Origin: WJMT01 sp964456985
GTDB lineage: Bacteria; Acidobacteriota; Aminicenantia; Aminicenantales; Aminicenantaceae
Direction of reading: 5' to 3'
Length of the DNA: 64,000 bases
Assembly (NCBI GenBank): GCA_964456985.1
Contig: CAYWDH010000006.1
Span: 27,136-91,135 of the forward strand
A model generated the notes under the pieces. The model saw only the letters and a program-made list of their open reading frames with translations, was not told the DNA's origin and searched no databases. Both the position numbers and the translations under genes were made by a program. Below, in pieces: positions 33,948 to 43,391 of the stretch (its first letter is position 1; each line of letters opens with the position of its first letter).

Positions 33948-35225
33948 ATGAGAAAGACCGCGAGCGCATTATCCATTATCCTCACAGTGTCTTTGTTTTT
34001 TGCTGTTTTCCCCGAAAGCATCAGAGCGCAGTCCTATCAAACCTTCAGGGCGGAAAGAGAAAGGATTCTGGATCAGACGCGGTGGATGATCGGGCCTTTC
34101 CGGATATTTCCCAGGTTTAATTTAAAGCATATAGGATATGACGGAAATGTCTACTACCAGAGCGAAGAGGATGAGCCTGTCACAGATTACACAGCCACCA
34201 TATCTCCTGAGATCAAGGCACATCTTTTGTTCCGCAACTCCTTTATTTTTACTTTCACTGAAAATCCCGAATATATTTATTATATCCATGAAGCCAGGGA
34301 ACGAAGATGGAACCATATTTTTTCCCCTGAATTCAAGTGGCTTGTTTTTGGCCGGTTTGTATTAGGGGGGAGTTATTTCTATCAGAACCGGAGATACCGG
34401 GCTTCCAGTGAGTTTGATGTGAGAGCGAATGAGCTCCGGACAGGGTATACAGGAAGTCTGTTTTACGAGACAGCCAGAGAGACATCCTTTGGTTTTAAGT
34501 ATAAAAGGGAAAACGTCTCCTATGAGGATGTGGATTATGCGGGCGAGGAGATCTATCTGTCACGGATTTTATCCAGGCTGGAGACCACTTATGAAGGGGA
34601 GTTCTATTATCAGGTCTTTGCCAGCAGCTTTCTTTTTTTCAAAGCAGGCACCACTGCATACGAGTTCGAAAGTCCGGAGGCGCACTGGAGAAATTCCGAT
34701 TCCTGGCAGTTTTATACCGGAGTGAGGTTTCCTCTTTTGGGGAGGATCCAGGGCCAGATTTCCTTAGGATACAAGGAACTTACTCCGAGAACAGAAGGAA
34801 TAAAAGGTTTTTCAGGGCTTGTGGGGGATTCGCAGGTCGAATACAGACTGAAGCGGATCCGTTTTCGGTTTGAGTACAGGAGGGACTGTCAGTTCTCTTA
34901 CTGGACCAATAATATTTACTATGTTTATGACAATTATGTGGGAGGCGTGTCCTTTTATATTACCCGGTTTCTGAGGCTGGATTATGACTATACTTACGGA
35001 GAGGGGCACTACCCGGAGGAAGAGACCATAAGGCTTCCGGACGGGACTTTATATGTGCTTAAAAGGGATGATACCTACACCACCAACACACTGGGATTTG
35101 CTGTGAGGCTGGTAAAGGATTTAGGGCTCGGGATCAATGTGAACTGGTGGGGCAGGGATTCCAATATTTATTATGCCAGCAGGGACAGGGTCTTCATCGG
35201 CGGCTACCTCACCTACGATTTCTAG
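33948..35225 (+). CDS. Outer-membrane beta-barrel protein (BBP2-like)
   Basis: The ~425-residue protein has a signal peptide ending near IRAQS, followed by alternating aromatic beta-strands (FRFEYRRDCQFSYWTNNIYY, GGVSFYITRFLRLDYDYTYG) and a final strand ending in Phe (FIGGYLTYDF), the C-terminal signature of outer-membrane barrels. Such barrels are typical of exopolysaccharide loci and may form the outer-membrane export path; no Wza-type protein is seen in the window. I chose ATG 33948; a TTG at 33912 is part of the promoter. There is no good ribosome site, which fits a leaderless message. Confidence 0.8.
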   Translation: MRKTASALSIILTVSLFFAVFPESIRAQSYQTFRAERERILDQTRWMIGPFRIFPRFNLKHIGYDGNVYYQSEEDEPVTDYTATISPEIKAHLLFRNSFIFTFTENPEYIYYIHEARERRWNHIFSPEFKWLVFGRFVLGGSYFYQNRRYRASSEFDVRANELRTGYTGSLFYETARETSFGFKYKRENVSYEDVDYAGEEIYLSRILSRLETTYEGEFYYQVFASSFLFFKAGTTAYEFESPEAHWRNSDSWQFYTGVRFPLLGRIQGQISLGYKELTPRTEGIKGFSGLVGDSQVEYRLKRIRFRFEYRRDCQFSYWTNNIYYVYDNYVGGVSFYITRFLRLDYDYTYGEGHYPEEETIRLPDGTLYVLKRDDTYTTNTLGFAVRLVKDLGLGINVNWWGRDSNIYYASRDRVFIGGYLTYDF

Positions 35226-35238
35226 AGGGATCGGACCC

Positions 35239-36111
35239 ATGCGAAAACCTAATTTTTTTATTATTGGAGCGGCACGATGCGGGACGACTTCTCTGGCTAA
35301 GCTGTTATCAGAGAATCCATCTGTCTATTTTTCAAATCCCAAAGAAACGAGATTTTTTTCTAAAAACTATCATAAGGGCATTCCATTTTATGAGAAAAAA
35401 TATTTCCGGAAAGCGAATCATCCTTTAGTAGGCGAGGGGGATGTTACCTATTTTAGTTATCCAAAAGCGGCCGAACGGATCGCAACCCAATACCCTGAGG
35501 CAAAACTCATCGTGCTTTTTAGGAATCCCATTCAAAGGATTTTTTCTGCATATTGGATAGGGGTACGTGAGGGAAGGTTTGATAAACCTTTCATGGAAAC
35601 ATTAGAAATGAACTTAGAGCCATTGAAATTATTTGAAGAAGGGAAGCTGGAATATAATGAAATAAAGTCGGAAACCAGGTTACTGCATACCGGCCATTAC
35701 CTCGAGAATATAAAAAGATATTTAGAATTTTGGCCGCGAGAAAAAATAAAAATAATCATTTTTGAAAGGTTGTTGAAAAACACAAAAAATGAACTGGCAT
35801 CCCTTTATGATTTTTTAGGGATCCAATCTGGTCGAGATTTCTTTTTACCCCATGAAAACATTTACACTTCGAAGATGTATTTTCAAATCAGAAATAAATT
35901 TAGATTTTTAAGAAAGTGGGAATTGCTAAAGCCTATAGAAAGAATGGAAGGGAAGATAAGAAATAAAATATTTTTATCTAAAAAGCCAACACTAGAGCCC
36001 GATGCGGAGGAATTTCTTTATCATTATTATAAAAAAAGAGTCCAGGATTTAAAAATTTTCTTAAATGATGAAATAAAAGAATGGTCAATCTTTGTTCAGA
36101 CTTTTAATTGA
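35239..36111 (+). CDS. PAPS-dependent sulfotransferase, no. 1
   Basis: The 290-residue protein has the 5'-phosphosulfate loop IIGAARCGTTSLAKLL (9-24) and the 3'-phosphate motif LIVLFRNPIQRIFSAYW near residue 97, with the heparan-sulfotransferase-like GHYLENIKRYLEFWPREKI. It would move a sulfate from PAPS to a hydroxyl or amine of the glycan. The ATG at 35239 is preferred because the P-loop normally lies near the N-terminus. It starts 13 bp after the barrel gene. Confidence 0.9.
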   Translation: MRKPNFFIIGAARCGTTSLAKLLSENPSVYFSNPKETRFFSKNYHKGIPFYEKKYFRKANHPLVGEGDVTYFSYPKAAERIATQYPEAKLIVLFRNPIQRIFSAYWIGVREGRFDKPFMETLEMNLEPLKLFEEGKLEYNEIKSETRLLHTGHYLENIKRYLEFWPREKIKIIIFERLLKNTKNELASLYDFLGIQSGRDFFLPHENIYTSKMYFQIRNKFRFLRKWELLKPIERMEGKIRNKIFLSKKPTLEPDAEEFLYHYYKKRVQDLKIFLNDEIKEWSIFVQTFN

Positions 36112-36150
36112 AGCAAAGGGACAGAGTTTCCTTTTAAAGGCACAAAGATT

Positions 36151-37116
36151 ATGAAGGTCGATATTATTCTTCCGGTTTATAAGCCGAACCGGTGGGTGTT
36201 CGAGGCGATTGGCAGCGTCCAAGCTCAAACCTATTCGAACTGGAATCTCTTCATCATTGACGACCACTCACCTAAGCCAGGAGAAGTCCTTATGAAGCTT
36301 AGAGAAGAAGCCGTGAAGAGCGAAAAAATCAAATTTATCCGCCTGGAGAGAAACATAAAGCCCGCTGGCGCACGGAACAGAGGCGCTGCCAAAGGAGACG
36401 GAGACGCGCTGGCCTTTATTGACCAGGATGATAGATGGCATCCAAAGAAACTGGAATCGAGCGTAGCCTATTTAAAATCCCATCCCGAAATCCATCTCGT
36501 CCATTCGGATATTGAAGCCATCAATGAAAGCGGAGAGGTCATAAGTGGCAGGTATAAAAGAGAGAATCAAATAAGGGCTGGCATTCCTTATGCGGAGTTA
36601 AGCCCCGGAGAACTGGTCAAAGAGCTGGCCGTTCTCTACTCTTTAAGGCTCGGCACGGTTGTTGTGCGGAGGGGGGCTTTTGAGTCAGTAGGCGGTTTTG
36701 ATGCAGATGAACCAATATTCGGAGGAGAAGACATCCTTTTTGCTGTGAGATTTGCGGCAGAACACAAGATCAGCCATCTTCCGGAGAACTTGACGTTCCG
36801 CAGGCTCCATTCGGATAATCTATCAAAGAACAGGGAAAGAATTATGGGAAAGATGATGGCGTATAAAAGAATCAGAGAGCGGTTTCCTGTTACAAAGAGC
36901 TCGATACATAAACAATACACGCGAACTCTTAGAAAGGCTGCTCTTTTTAAAGTGGAAAACGGCGATCAGAAACAGGCTATGAGACTTTCAAGAGAGCTTG
37001 TTTGCGCATCTCCTTTATCTGCTAAGGCTTATTGTTTTTATCTCATATCTGTATTATGCTTTAATCCCAAAATGATTCATTTTATAAAGTCTGTAAAAAA
37101 GAGAATTGATGTCTAG
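36151..37116 (+). CDS. GT2 family glycosyltransferase
   Basis: The 321-residue GT-A protein has VDIILPVYKPNRWVFEAIGS, GARNRGAAKGDGDALAFIDQ and DDRWHP; the DQDD is the D-x-D metal-binding motif. GGFDADEPIFGGEDILFAVR and FRRLHSDNLSKN match the GT2 second half with its catalytic Asp. It adds a sugar to the repeat unit with inversion. It overlaps the next gene by eight bases. Confidence 0.9.
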   Translation: MKVDIILPVYKPNRWVFEAIGSVQAQTYSNWNLFIIDDHSPKPGEVLMKLREEAVKSEKIKFIRLERNIKPAGARNRGAAKGDGDALAFIDQDDRWHPKKLESSVAYLKSHPEIHLVHSDIEAINESGEVISGRYKRENQIRAGIPYAELSPGELVKELAVLYSLRLGTVVVRRGAFESVGGFDADEPIFGGEDILFAVRFAAEHKISHLPENLTFRRLHSDNLSKNRERIMGKMMAYKRIRERFPVTKSSIHKQYTRTLRKAALFKVENGDQKQAMRLSRELVCASPLSAKAYCFYLISVLCFNPKMIHFIKSVKKRIDV

Positions 37117-38350
37117 GGTATTTCAAGGACTCAAAAACGCATCTTATCTGGCTTTAGGAAATCTCATATCCAAGATCATTGTTTTTATCGGATTTATTTT
37201 CATTGCCCGTCTCCTCGGGCCTGAGAACTATGGAATATACGCCACGGTCGGGGCTTTTGTGGGATTTTTTCAGATCTTTCTTGTGCAGGGATTGAGCAAG
37301 GTCATCGTAAGAGAAGGAAGCAAGAACATTGACGCTTCCGATGATGTTTTGAGGAGAACCATCGGGCTCAGGAATCTGCTTATCCTTGTTGCTGTGGTTC
37401 TGTGTATCATCGTTTCCTTTTTTATGCCTTATGAAGTGCAGACAAAACTCTACATCATTATTTTCAGCTCCCAACTAGCTTATATGGGGTTGATGAATTT
37501 CATAGGATCGATATATCAGATAAAAGAAAAGATGCAGCACATGGCCTTGTTTGATATTTTGAACCGATTTCTGTTCATCAGCCTATCCATTTTGTTTTTG
37601 TATTTAGGATTTGGGCTCCTGAGTCTTTTTATTATTGCCTTTTTTTCCTATGCCGTGACCCTGTATCTTAATTACAAGCATTCGCAGGGGTTTATGAAAT
37701 TCAATTTATTATCAAAGGTCCGTTTTGATAACAGGATCATCAAACCAGCAGTCATATTCTCATTGCTGGCGTTTCTGCATTTTTTGGTATCCCGCATAGA
37801 CCTTTTGATGATATCTTTTCTGGGCACGCCTTCGGATGTCGGTATCTACGGAGTGGCTTACAAAACGGCCCAGCAGGGCATGATGTTGAGGAATGTCACA
37901 TCCACCGCGTTTTTCCCTATGTTCGTAAAGATCTTTCATAAACGGAGTATAAAAGGAAGCAAAGTCATTGCCTATTCCCTTGCTTTTTTTGTCGTGATTC
38001 TTTTAGGCTGCACAGGCCTTTCACTCTGCATCAAAGATATCATTTCTTTTTTGTTCGGCAGCGAATATATGCAGTCAGGCGCTCTGTTAAGTGTTTTGAT
38101 CTTTTATTTGGGTTTTGCCTGGGCCACACTGCCGTTTACCGTGATCCTTCAGGCGACCCATAATGAAAAGTTTTTTCTTGTTCCCAATACTATTATGGCG
38201 GGACTGAACATTGTCTTAAACTACATTCTGTTTTTAAAATTCGGGCTTATCGGTATTGCTTACTCAACCATAGCGGTGTGGGTGATCGGGGGATTGATCA
38301 TAAACGTATTCGGGTATTCGATAATGAAAAAACAGAAATATTTAAGCTAA
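37109..38350 (+). CDS. Wzx-type polysaccharide flippase, no. 2
   Basis: The 413-residue protein has about twelve membrane helices and the N-terminal pattern ASYLALGNLISKIIVFIGFI then FIARLLGPENYGIYATVGAF, the polysaccharide_synt (PF01943) signature. It would flip a lipid-linked repeat unit. ATG 37109 overlaps the GT2 stop. With the polymerase at 30101 it may form the second Wzx/Wzy pair. Confidence 0.9.
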   Translation: MSRVFQGLKNASYLALGNLISKIIVFIGFIFIARLLGPENYGIYATVGAFVGFFQIFLVQGLSKVIVREGSKNIDASDDVLRRTIGLRNLLILVAVVLCIIVSFFMPYEVQTKLYIIIFSSQLAYMGLMNFIGSIYQIKEKMQHMALFDILNRFLFISLSILFLYLGFGLLSLFIIAFFSYAVTLYLNYKHSQGFMKFNLLSKVRFDNRIIKPAVIFSLLAFLHFLVSRIDLLMISFLGTPSDVGIYGVAYKTAQQGMMLRNVTSTAFFPMFVKIFHKRSIKGSKVIAYSLAFFVVILLGCTGLSLCIKDIISFLFGSEYMQSGALLSVLIFYLGFAWATLPFTVILQATHNEKFFLVPNTIMAGLNIVLNYILFLKFGLIGIAYSTIAVWVIGGLIINVFGYSIMKKQKYLS

Positions 38351-38442
38351 TTGAAATGGGAAAAATGAAATATAATGATCTGCTTGAGAAGACTAATGAG
38401 AGAAATTACAGGTTTGATAGAGGGATTGTGTGAGCTGAATCA

Positions 38443-39663
38443 ATGAATGTGCTTCTCTATGTTTCAGACTCTCTAAGATATGATTTTCTGCCTGAAGATA
38501 TAAAAAATATGGGCCTTTCCATTAAAACAGTGGCCTCCTCTCTGTATACAGCGTCTTCTTTTCCCAGCATATTGACCGGATTGTATCCTCCCAAACATGG
38601 AGTTCATACCTGGACCGATGCTCTGAGTGAGAAGACGAGATCTTTATTGGATTTGGAAGGATTCTATACCTCTCTCTGGTGTGAGACCACATGGACCGAT
38701 TCCCGGCCTGACGAATCAGCAATTCACAGAGTGATGAACGATCCAGCCGGGATTTCCCTGACCGAGATAAAAGAACCGTTTGTTTATGTGGAAGATGATA
38801 AAGGGGGACACTGTCCCTACGGCCTGTCTTTCGGTCAGTATATGGGAGGAGGGTGCCCTGATTTTTTCAAAGAATACGGCGCTAAGGGAATAGAAGCCCT
38901 GACCCTGCAGTACGCAAAGGGAATAGAGGAAAGCCGAAAAAATTTCCTAAAAAGGCTTCAGGTCTTAAAGAACAGGGGCCTTATGGACAGGACTCTGGTC
39001 ATTTTTACTTCAGACCACGGAGAGCTTCTTGGTGAATACGGAGGATTGACCGGGCATGTGCGTCCGCCGTGCCCGGAGCTGGTTTATGTGCCCACGGTAT
39101 TTATTCATCCTTTGATAAAAAACAAAAAGAGCGAAGGAAGCATCCTGAGGCATGTGGATCTGTATCCCACAATCTGCGGATTTTTAGGCCTGAAAGGCAC
39201 AGGAAAAAACGATGGGATCAATATATTTGATTCCGGACGCTATCCTGAATATGGGTTTAATTTTAAACTCGGAGGCACCGTAAAAAAAATAACAGACAAA
39301 AGAACTTTGTTCGCATATGACGCCAGAAGTGTCTGGGATGACAAAGGGGGATGGATCTTTCATAACTTCAACACACTAAAAGGACTGGCTTATTTTCTGT
39401 ACAAATTAAGAACGAAAGAATTTAATTTTTTAAAGGGGAGGATCAAAAAGAAGAAACTGAGAGCGAAGTCAGATGATATAAGGATGGCATTCAAACATTT
39501 GATAAGCCGTTCCTTGAAATATAATGAACCGCATTTTACGGAACATCAGGCTTATTCAATGCTTAAGAGATATATGAAGGCAGCTGGAATAAGCGATTCA
39601 AAGAATCTTAAGATAAGCGAGAAGGAAAAAAACCAGCTTAAAGGATTGGGGTATATTGATTAG
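38443..39663 (+). CDS. Sulfatase/alkaline-phosphatase-fold hydrolase or transferase
   Basis: The 406-residue protein has the fold's landmarks: NVLLYVSDSLRYD at the start, TASSFPSILTGLYPPKHGVH near residue 36, and IFTSDHGELLGEYGGLTGH near residue 186. The usual sulfatase nucleophile motif C/S-x-P-x-R is not present (SSFPSI, no Arg), so the formylglycine mechanism is doubtful; a Ser or Thr could serve as in phosphotransferase members. It lies in the sulfotransferase-containing module and may cleave or transfer a sulfate or phosphate group. It overlaps the next gene. Confidence 0.82.
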   Translation: MNVLLYVSDSLRYDFLPEDIKNMGLSIKTVASSLYTASSFPSILTGLYPPKHGVHTWTDALSEKTRSLLDLEGFYTSLWCETTWTDSRPDESAIHRVMNDPAGISLTEIKEPFVYVEDDKGGHCPYGLSFGQYMGGGCPDFFKEYGAKGIEALTLQYAKGIEESRKNFLKRLQVLKNRGLMDRTLVIFTSDHGELLGEYGGLTGHVRPPCPELVYVPTVFIHPLIKNKKSEGSILRHVDLYPTICGFLGLKGTGKNDGINIFDSGRYPEYGFNFKLGGTVKKITDKRTLFAYDARSVWDDKGGWIFHNFNTLKGLAYFLYKLRTKEFNFLKGRIKKKKLRAKSDDIRMAFKHLISRSLKYNEPHFTEHQAYSMLKRYMKAAGISDSKNLKISEKEKNQLKGLGYID

Positions 39664-40762
39664 AATTTGTTTTATGTTAGGCTCTCAATGGGAATACAGC
39701 TTCGGGGGAAGCGAATATCAGGTCAAACTGCTCCTGGAGGAATTGATGAAGAAAAAAGGGGTCCGCATTTTCTATATATATTCAGGGCAAAGTCACCGAA
39801 TTTTCAAAAAAGACGGCATCACTTACTGTGTAATGCGCCGGAGAACAAAACAGCACAGGATAGGGAAGACGTTTTTCTTGGATACGTATAAATTGGTGGA
39901 GAGGCTTAAGAAGATAAATCCGGATGTTGTCTATCAGCGTGTCGGCTCCGCTTACACAGGAGCCGCCGCTTATTACAGCCGGAAAAACATTTGCCGGTCG
40001 ATCTGGCATATTGCGTCAGAAGAAGATGTGGCTCCACTGGAATGGCAATTCGGGCCCTCAATGCTCTTCAATTTTATAGATAAAAAAGTTTTGGAATATG
40101 GAATAAGAAACACAGACTGTATCATAGGACAGGCCGAATACCAGGATAAACAGCTGCAAAAATATTATGAGAGAAAGTGTGATTTTATCATACCGAATTT
40201 TCACCCTTCCCCGGAAAAGGAGATTTCAAAACCGCCCCGGATTCAGGTGGTTTGGGCTGCAAACTTCAAGATTCTTAAAAGGCCTGAGCTTTTTGTCAAA
40301 CTGGCTGAAAAGTTCGGATATAGGGAAGACATTGATTTTATCCTGATCGGAAGGCCTTATGCGAAAAAGAATCTGCAGAGAAAATTAGCAGGCAAAATCA
40401 GGAAGGTAAAGAATCTTAGATATATAGGGGAACAGACGCTTGGACAGACCAACAGGATCATAGAGGACTCTCATGTGCTGGTAAATACCAGCCAGTATGA
40501 GGGATTTCCGAATACATTTATTCAGGCATGGATGAGAAAAGTGCCTGTTGTGAGCTTGAGTGTGGATCCGGATAATGTGCTTGAGAAAAAAAGGATCGGA
40601 TTTCATTCAAAAACGTTTAAAAGCTTGGTAAAGGATCTGGACGGACTTTTAAAAAACAAAAGGCTGCGGGAACAAATGGGGATGAGAGCCCGACAGTATG
40701 CCCTTGAGACGCACGCACTGGAGAAGAACAGAGACAAATTGATAGATATACTCATTGGCTGA
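39656..40762 (+). CDS. GT4-like glycosyltransferase
   Basis: The 368-residue GT-B protein has ICFMLGSQWEYSFGGSEYQV, a Gly-rich acceptor loop, and VVWAANFKILKRPELFVKLA plus TSQYEGFPNTFIQAWMRKVP, where the usual second Glu is Gln. The TTG start at 39656 overlaps the sulfatase-like stop by eight bases and is preceded by GGATTGGGG; an ATG at 39674 is the alternative. It belongs to the same coupled series. Confidence 0.83.
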   Translation: MIRICFMLGSQWEYSFGGSEYQVKLLLEELMKKKGVRIFYIYSGQSHRIFKKDGITYCVMRRRTKQHRIGKTFFLDTYKLVERLKKINPDVVYQRVGSAYTGAAAYYSRKNICRSIWHIASEEDVAPLEWQFGPSMLFNFIDKKVLEYGIRNTDCIIGQAEYQDKQLQKYYERKCDFIIPNFHPSPEKEISKPPRIQVVWAANFKILKRPELFVKLAEKFGYREDIDFILIGRPYAKKNLQRKLAGKIRKVKNLRYIGEQTLGQTNRIIEDSHVLVNTSQYEGFPNTFIQAWMRKVPVVSLSVDPDNVLEKKRIGFHSKTFKSLVKDLDGLLKNKRLREQMGMRARQYALETHALEKNRDKLIDILIG

Positions 40763-40810
40763 GATTGCCTTGTTTCCTTTGGAAACGTGCAATGACAGAA
40801 GGAGTTACAA

Positions 40811-41947
40811 ATGAAGATTCTGTGGTTTGTTGATATTTTGTTCGATACTGCTTTTGACAAGTGTACTTGGCTGGAAACGGTCGGATATCTCCAGAGAAAG
40901 AATGAAGTTCAAATCGTCACAAGGTATAAACAGCGGAAAGCACAGTTTAAGGAATTGAATTCCAGTTTGGTCTATATTGAGTCTTCAAAGGTCCCGTTTT
41001 TAAACAGATTCACGACTTACAGGAACCAGGTTCGAAAATTCGAGGGATTTTTTAAAGATGTTAGACACGATATTCTTCTGTTCGATACAAATAATTTCTA
41101 TCTCTTGAAAAAAGCGTATGAATTAAGAAAAAAATATGGCTATAGGACTGTTTTGGATGTGAGAACCATTCCTGTCAATCCCTTAAAATTAAGAAATGCA
41201 GTGGAGAAATATTTTTTTAGAAAAAGTGTGCGGTTTGCTGCGGAAAAATTCAACGGGATCACGTATATCACAGAAGAAATGGAACGCCACTGCATGAAAA
41301 AGTGGAGCCTTCCGGAACACAGGTCTATGGTATGGACTTCCGGAGTCAACACGCATAAATTCATACCGCGGAGAAACAAACACAGAAAAGGGATATTCAC
41401 TCTTATGTACCACGGAAACGTGACAAAAAATAGGGGGCTGGATAATTTGATCAGAGCCCTTTATATATTGCAGCCTGATGATATTAAGGTCCTGATGCTG
41501 GGCTCAGGCCAAGGAATGTCCTATGTTAAAAGATTGGTTTCCATGTTTAGACTGGACGATAAAGTGATTTTTCATGCTCCTGTTCCGTATGAAAAAGTAG
41601 CTGCTTACATAAATCAGGCGGACGCAGGAGTGCTTCCTTTTCCGGATTGGGAGGGATGGAATACCAGTTCTCCTCTTAAATTGTTTGAATATCTTGCATG
41701 CGGCAGGCCGGTTGTGGCAACAAAGATTCCGGCGCACTGGAATGTGCTGCAGGGTAAGCCTTTTGTGTTTTGGGCGGAGGAAAGCACTCCAGAAGAATTG
41801 GCTGAGGCTATTAAAAAGGCTTATAATGCGAGAAATCAGTATAAAAAATTAGGAGAAAAAGCTAGAGAATTTATCAAACATAAGTATACTTGGGATATTC
41901 AGGCTGAAAAGCTGGAACGATTTTTAAAGGAGCTTAGGAGTGAATAG
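40811..41947 (+). CDS. GT4 family glycosyltransferase
   Basis: The 378-residue protein has LMYHGNVTKNRGLDNLIRAL, LGSGQGMSYVKRLV and DWEGWNTSSPLKLFEYLACG, the GT4 donor site with the E of LFEYLA. AAGGAG lies seven bases before the ATG. It is coupled by overlap to the following polymerase gene (GTG inside its last codons). A sugar transferase for repeat-unit assembly. Confidence 0.87.
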   Translation: MKILWFVDILFDTAFDKCTWLETVGYLQRKNEVQIVTRYKQRKAQFKELNSSLVYIESSKVPFLNRFTTYRNQVRKFEGFFKDVRHDILLFDTNNFYLLKKAYELRKKYGYRTVLDVRTIPVNPLKLRNAVEKYFFRKSVRFAAEKFNGITYITEEMERHCMKKWSLPEHRSMVWTSGVNTHKFIPRRNKHRKGIFTLMYHGNVTKNRGLDNLIRALYILQPDDIKVLMLGSGQGMSYVKRLVSMFRLDDKVIFHAPVPYEKVAAYINQADAGVLPFPDWEGWNTSSPLKLFEYLACGRPVVATKIPAHWNVLQGKPFVFWAEESTPEELAEAIKKAYNARNQYKKLGEKAREFIKHKYTWDIQAEKLERFLKELRSE

Positions 41948-43391
41948 TAAACCATTAAAGTGGAAAATTACGAACGTAGAAACAAGCGTGTTTTTCCTTT
42001 TTTCACTGTTTTTTTTCCTGGATTATCTGTCTTTAGCCCTAGGGCTTATTCCCAGACAGTTCACCTGGCTTCCGGAAATCATTTCTATAGGTATTCTTTT
42101 TTATATTTTTGTCAGGCTTTTCAGGGAAAAAGAGCTGATCCCTATTATCAGTCAAACCCAACTGGTGATATTTTTTGTAGTATTCACTATGATTGGTTTG
42201 ATCATCAACCGAGTGGAGATTCCGGTGGCTCTGGCAGGGATCAGAAATAATTTCAAGTATTTGCCTCTTTTTTTTCTTCCTTTTTTCTATAGATTTGATA
42301 AAGATTTCATGCGCAAATTCCTTGTGTTTTTATTTATCCTGGCGCTGCTGCAGTTTCCGGTCACACTCATTCAAAGAATCGTCTATAAGACAACTTTTGG
42401 AGACCCTGTGGGAGGGACTCTAGGAGCCAACAGCAGCGGGATATTGAGCGTGTTTTTAACGCTGTGCCTTGCGTTTTGGAGCTTCCATTATATGAAGAGC
42501 CGGTTAAAGACTCTTGTTTATGTTCTTGGTTTCATCATTCTTATCATGCCTATGGGATTGAATGAAACAAAGGTATCATTCTTTATTCTTCCTGTCTCTT
42601 TTGTATGTATAGTCGTGTTTACACAGAATAAAAAGAAATACATAAAAAAGCTGTTGGCTGTGTTCGTGTGTTTTGCCGTAGGGATACTCATTATAGGAAG
42701 TCTGTTTAATCAATTGTATGTGCGGGATGAGAGTTCAAATAAAAAAGTCTTGAGCCAAAAAACAAATCCGGGCCAAAAAAAAGATTTCCCCCTGATAACA
42801 GATTCGCCCTCAAGACCAGAGGCGGAAGCAAGCGGGAAACCGGAAATAAAAGAAAAGAAACCGTCACGGTTTAAGATCATAGAATTTTTCAAACCAGAAA
42901 GATTCATGAAGAATGTTTATTATAGAAAGACAAGAATGACAGGAGCCTTAAACCGTCTGCCTCAGGTTATTTTTGCCCTTGAGCATATAAAAGAGAGTCC
43001 TTTTTATCTTTTATTCGGAGTAGGGGCCGGTAATGCCTCTGATTCTTTTTTTGAAAAGGCAAAAGGGGAATACTATAAAAAATACGGTGAATTGGATATC
43101 GGAAACAATCTGCTGGCCAGAATGCTGTGGGAGTATGGGATGATAGGGACTTTCCTGTTTTTTTCCATTTTTATTTTTTTCTTTATAAAAATATGGGGAT
43201 TAAGAGAGGGCGATGGTATCATTGGTGCGGCAGCGTCAGGATATCTGGTATTGATAGTCGTCTTTTTCATCACGTCCGTTTATTTCAACACCATGCTGAT
43301 CAATCTGTTCGGGTATTTGTTCTGGTTTCTCAGCGGGTATCTTATTGCTTACCGCTTTTATTTAAACAGACCTAGGAAAAAGGACCAGTGA
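41940..43391 (+). CDS. O-antigen polymerase-type membrane protein (Wzy), no. 3
   Basis: The 483-residue GTG-started protein has about ten hydrophobic segments. A long polar periplasmic loop (about residues 265-330, Lys/Pro-rich with KPEIKEKKPSRFKIIEFFKP) precedes YLLFGVGAGNASDSFF and DIGNNLLARMLWEYGMIG, which fit the C-terminal part of O-antigen polymerases. It overlaps both neighbours (TAG/GTG and GTG/TGA). It likely pairs with a flippase of the same module, possibly the minus-strand one at 47124. Confidence 0.83.
   Translation: MNSKPLKWKITNVETSVFFLFSLFFFLDYLSLALGLIPRQFTWLPEIISIGILFYIFVRLFREKELIPIISQTQLVIFFVVFTMIGLIINRVEIPVALAGIRNNFKYLPLFFLPFFYRFDKDFMRKFLVFLFILALLQFPVTLIQRIVYKTTFGDPVGGTLGANSSGILSVFLTLCLAFWSFHYMKSRLKTLVYVLGFIILIMPMGLNETKVSFFILPVSFVCIVVFTQNKKKYIKKLLAVFVCFAVGILIIGSLFNQLYVRDESSNKKVLSQKTNPGQKKDFPLITDSPSRPEAEASGKPEIKEKKPSRFKIIEFFKPERFMKNVYYRKTRMTGALNRLPQVIFALEHIKESPFYLLFGVGAGNASDSFFEKAKGEYYKKYGELDIGNNLLARMLWEYGMIGTFLFFSIFIFFFIKIWGLREGDGIIGAAASGYLVLIVVFFITSVYFNTMLINLFGYLFWFLSGYLIAYRFYLNRPRKKDQ

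Noticed and set aside
919..39663. anSME at 919 as activator of the sulfatase-fold protein at 38443
   Set aside because: The putative target lacks the C/S-x-P-x-R motif that anSME enzymes act on, so the link is not supported.
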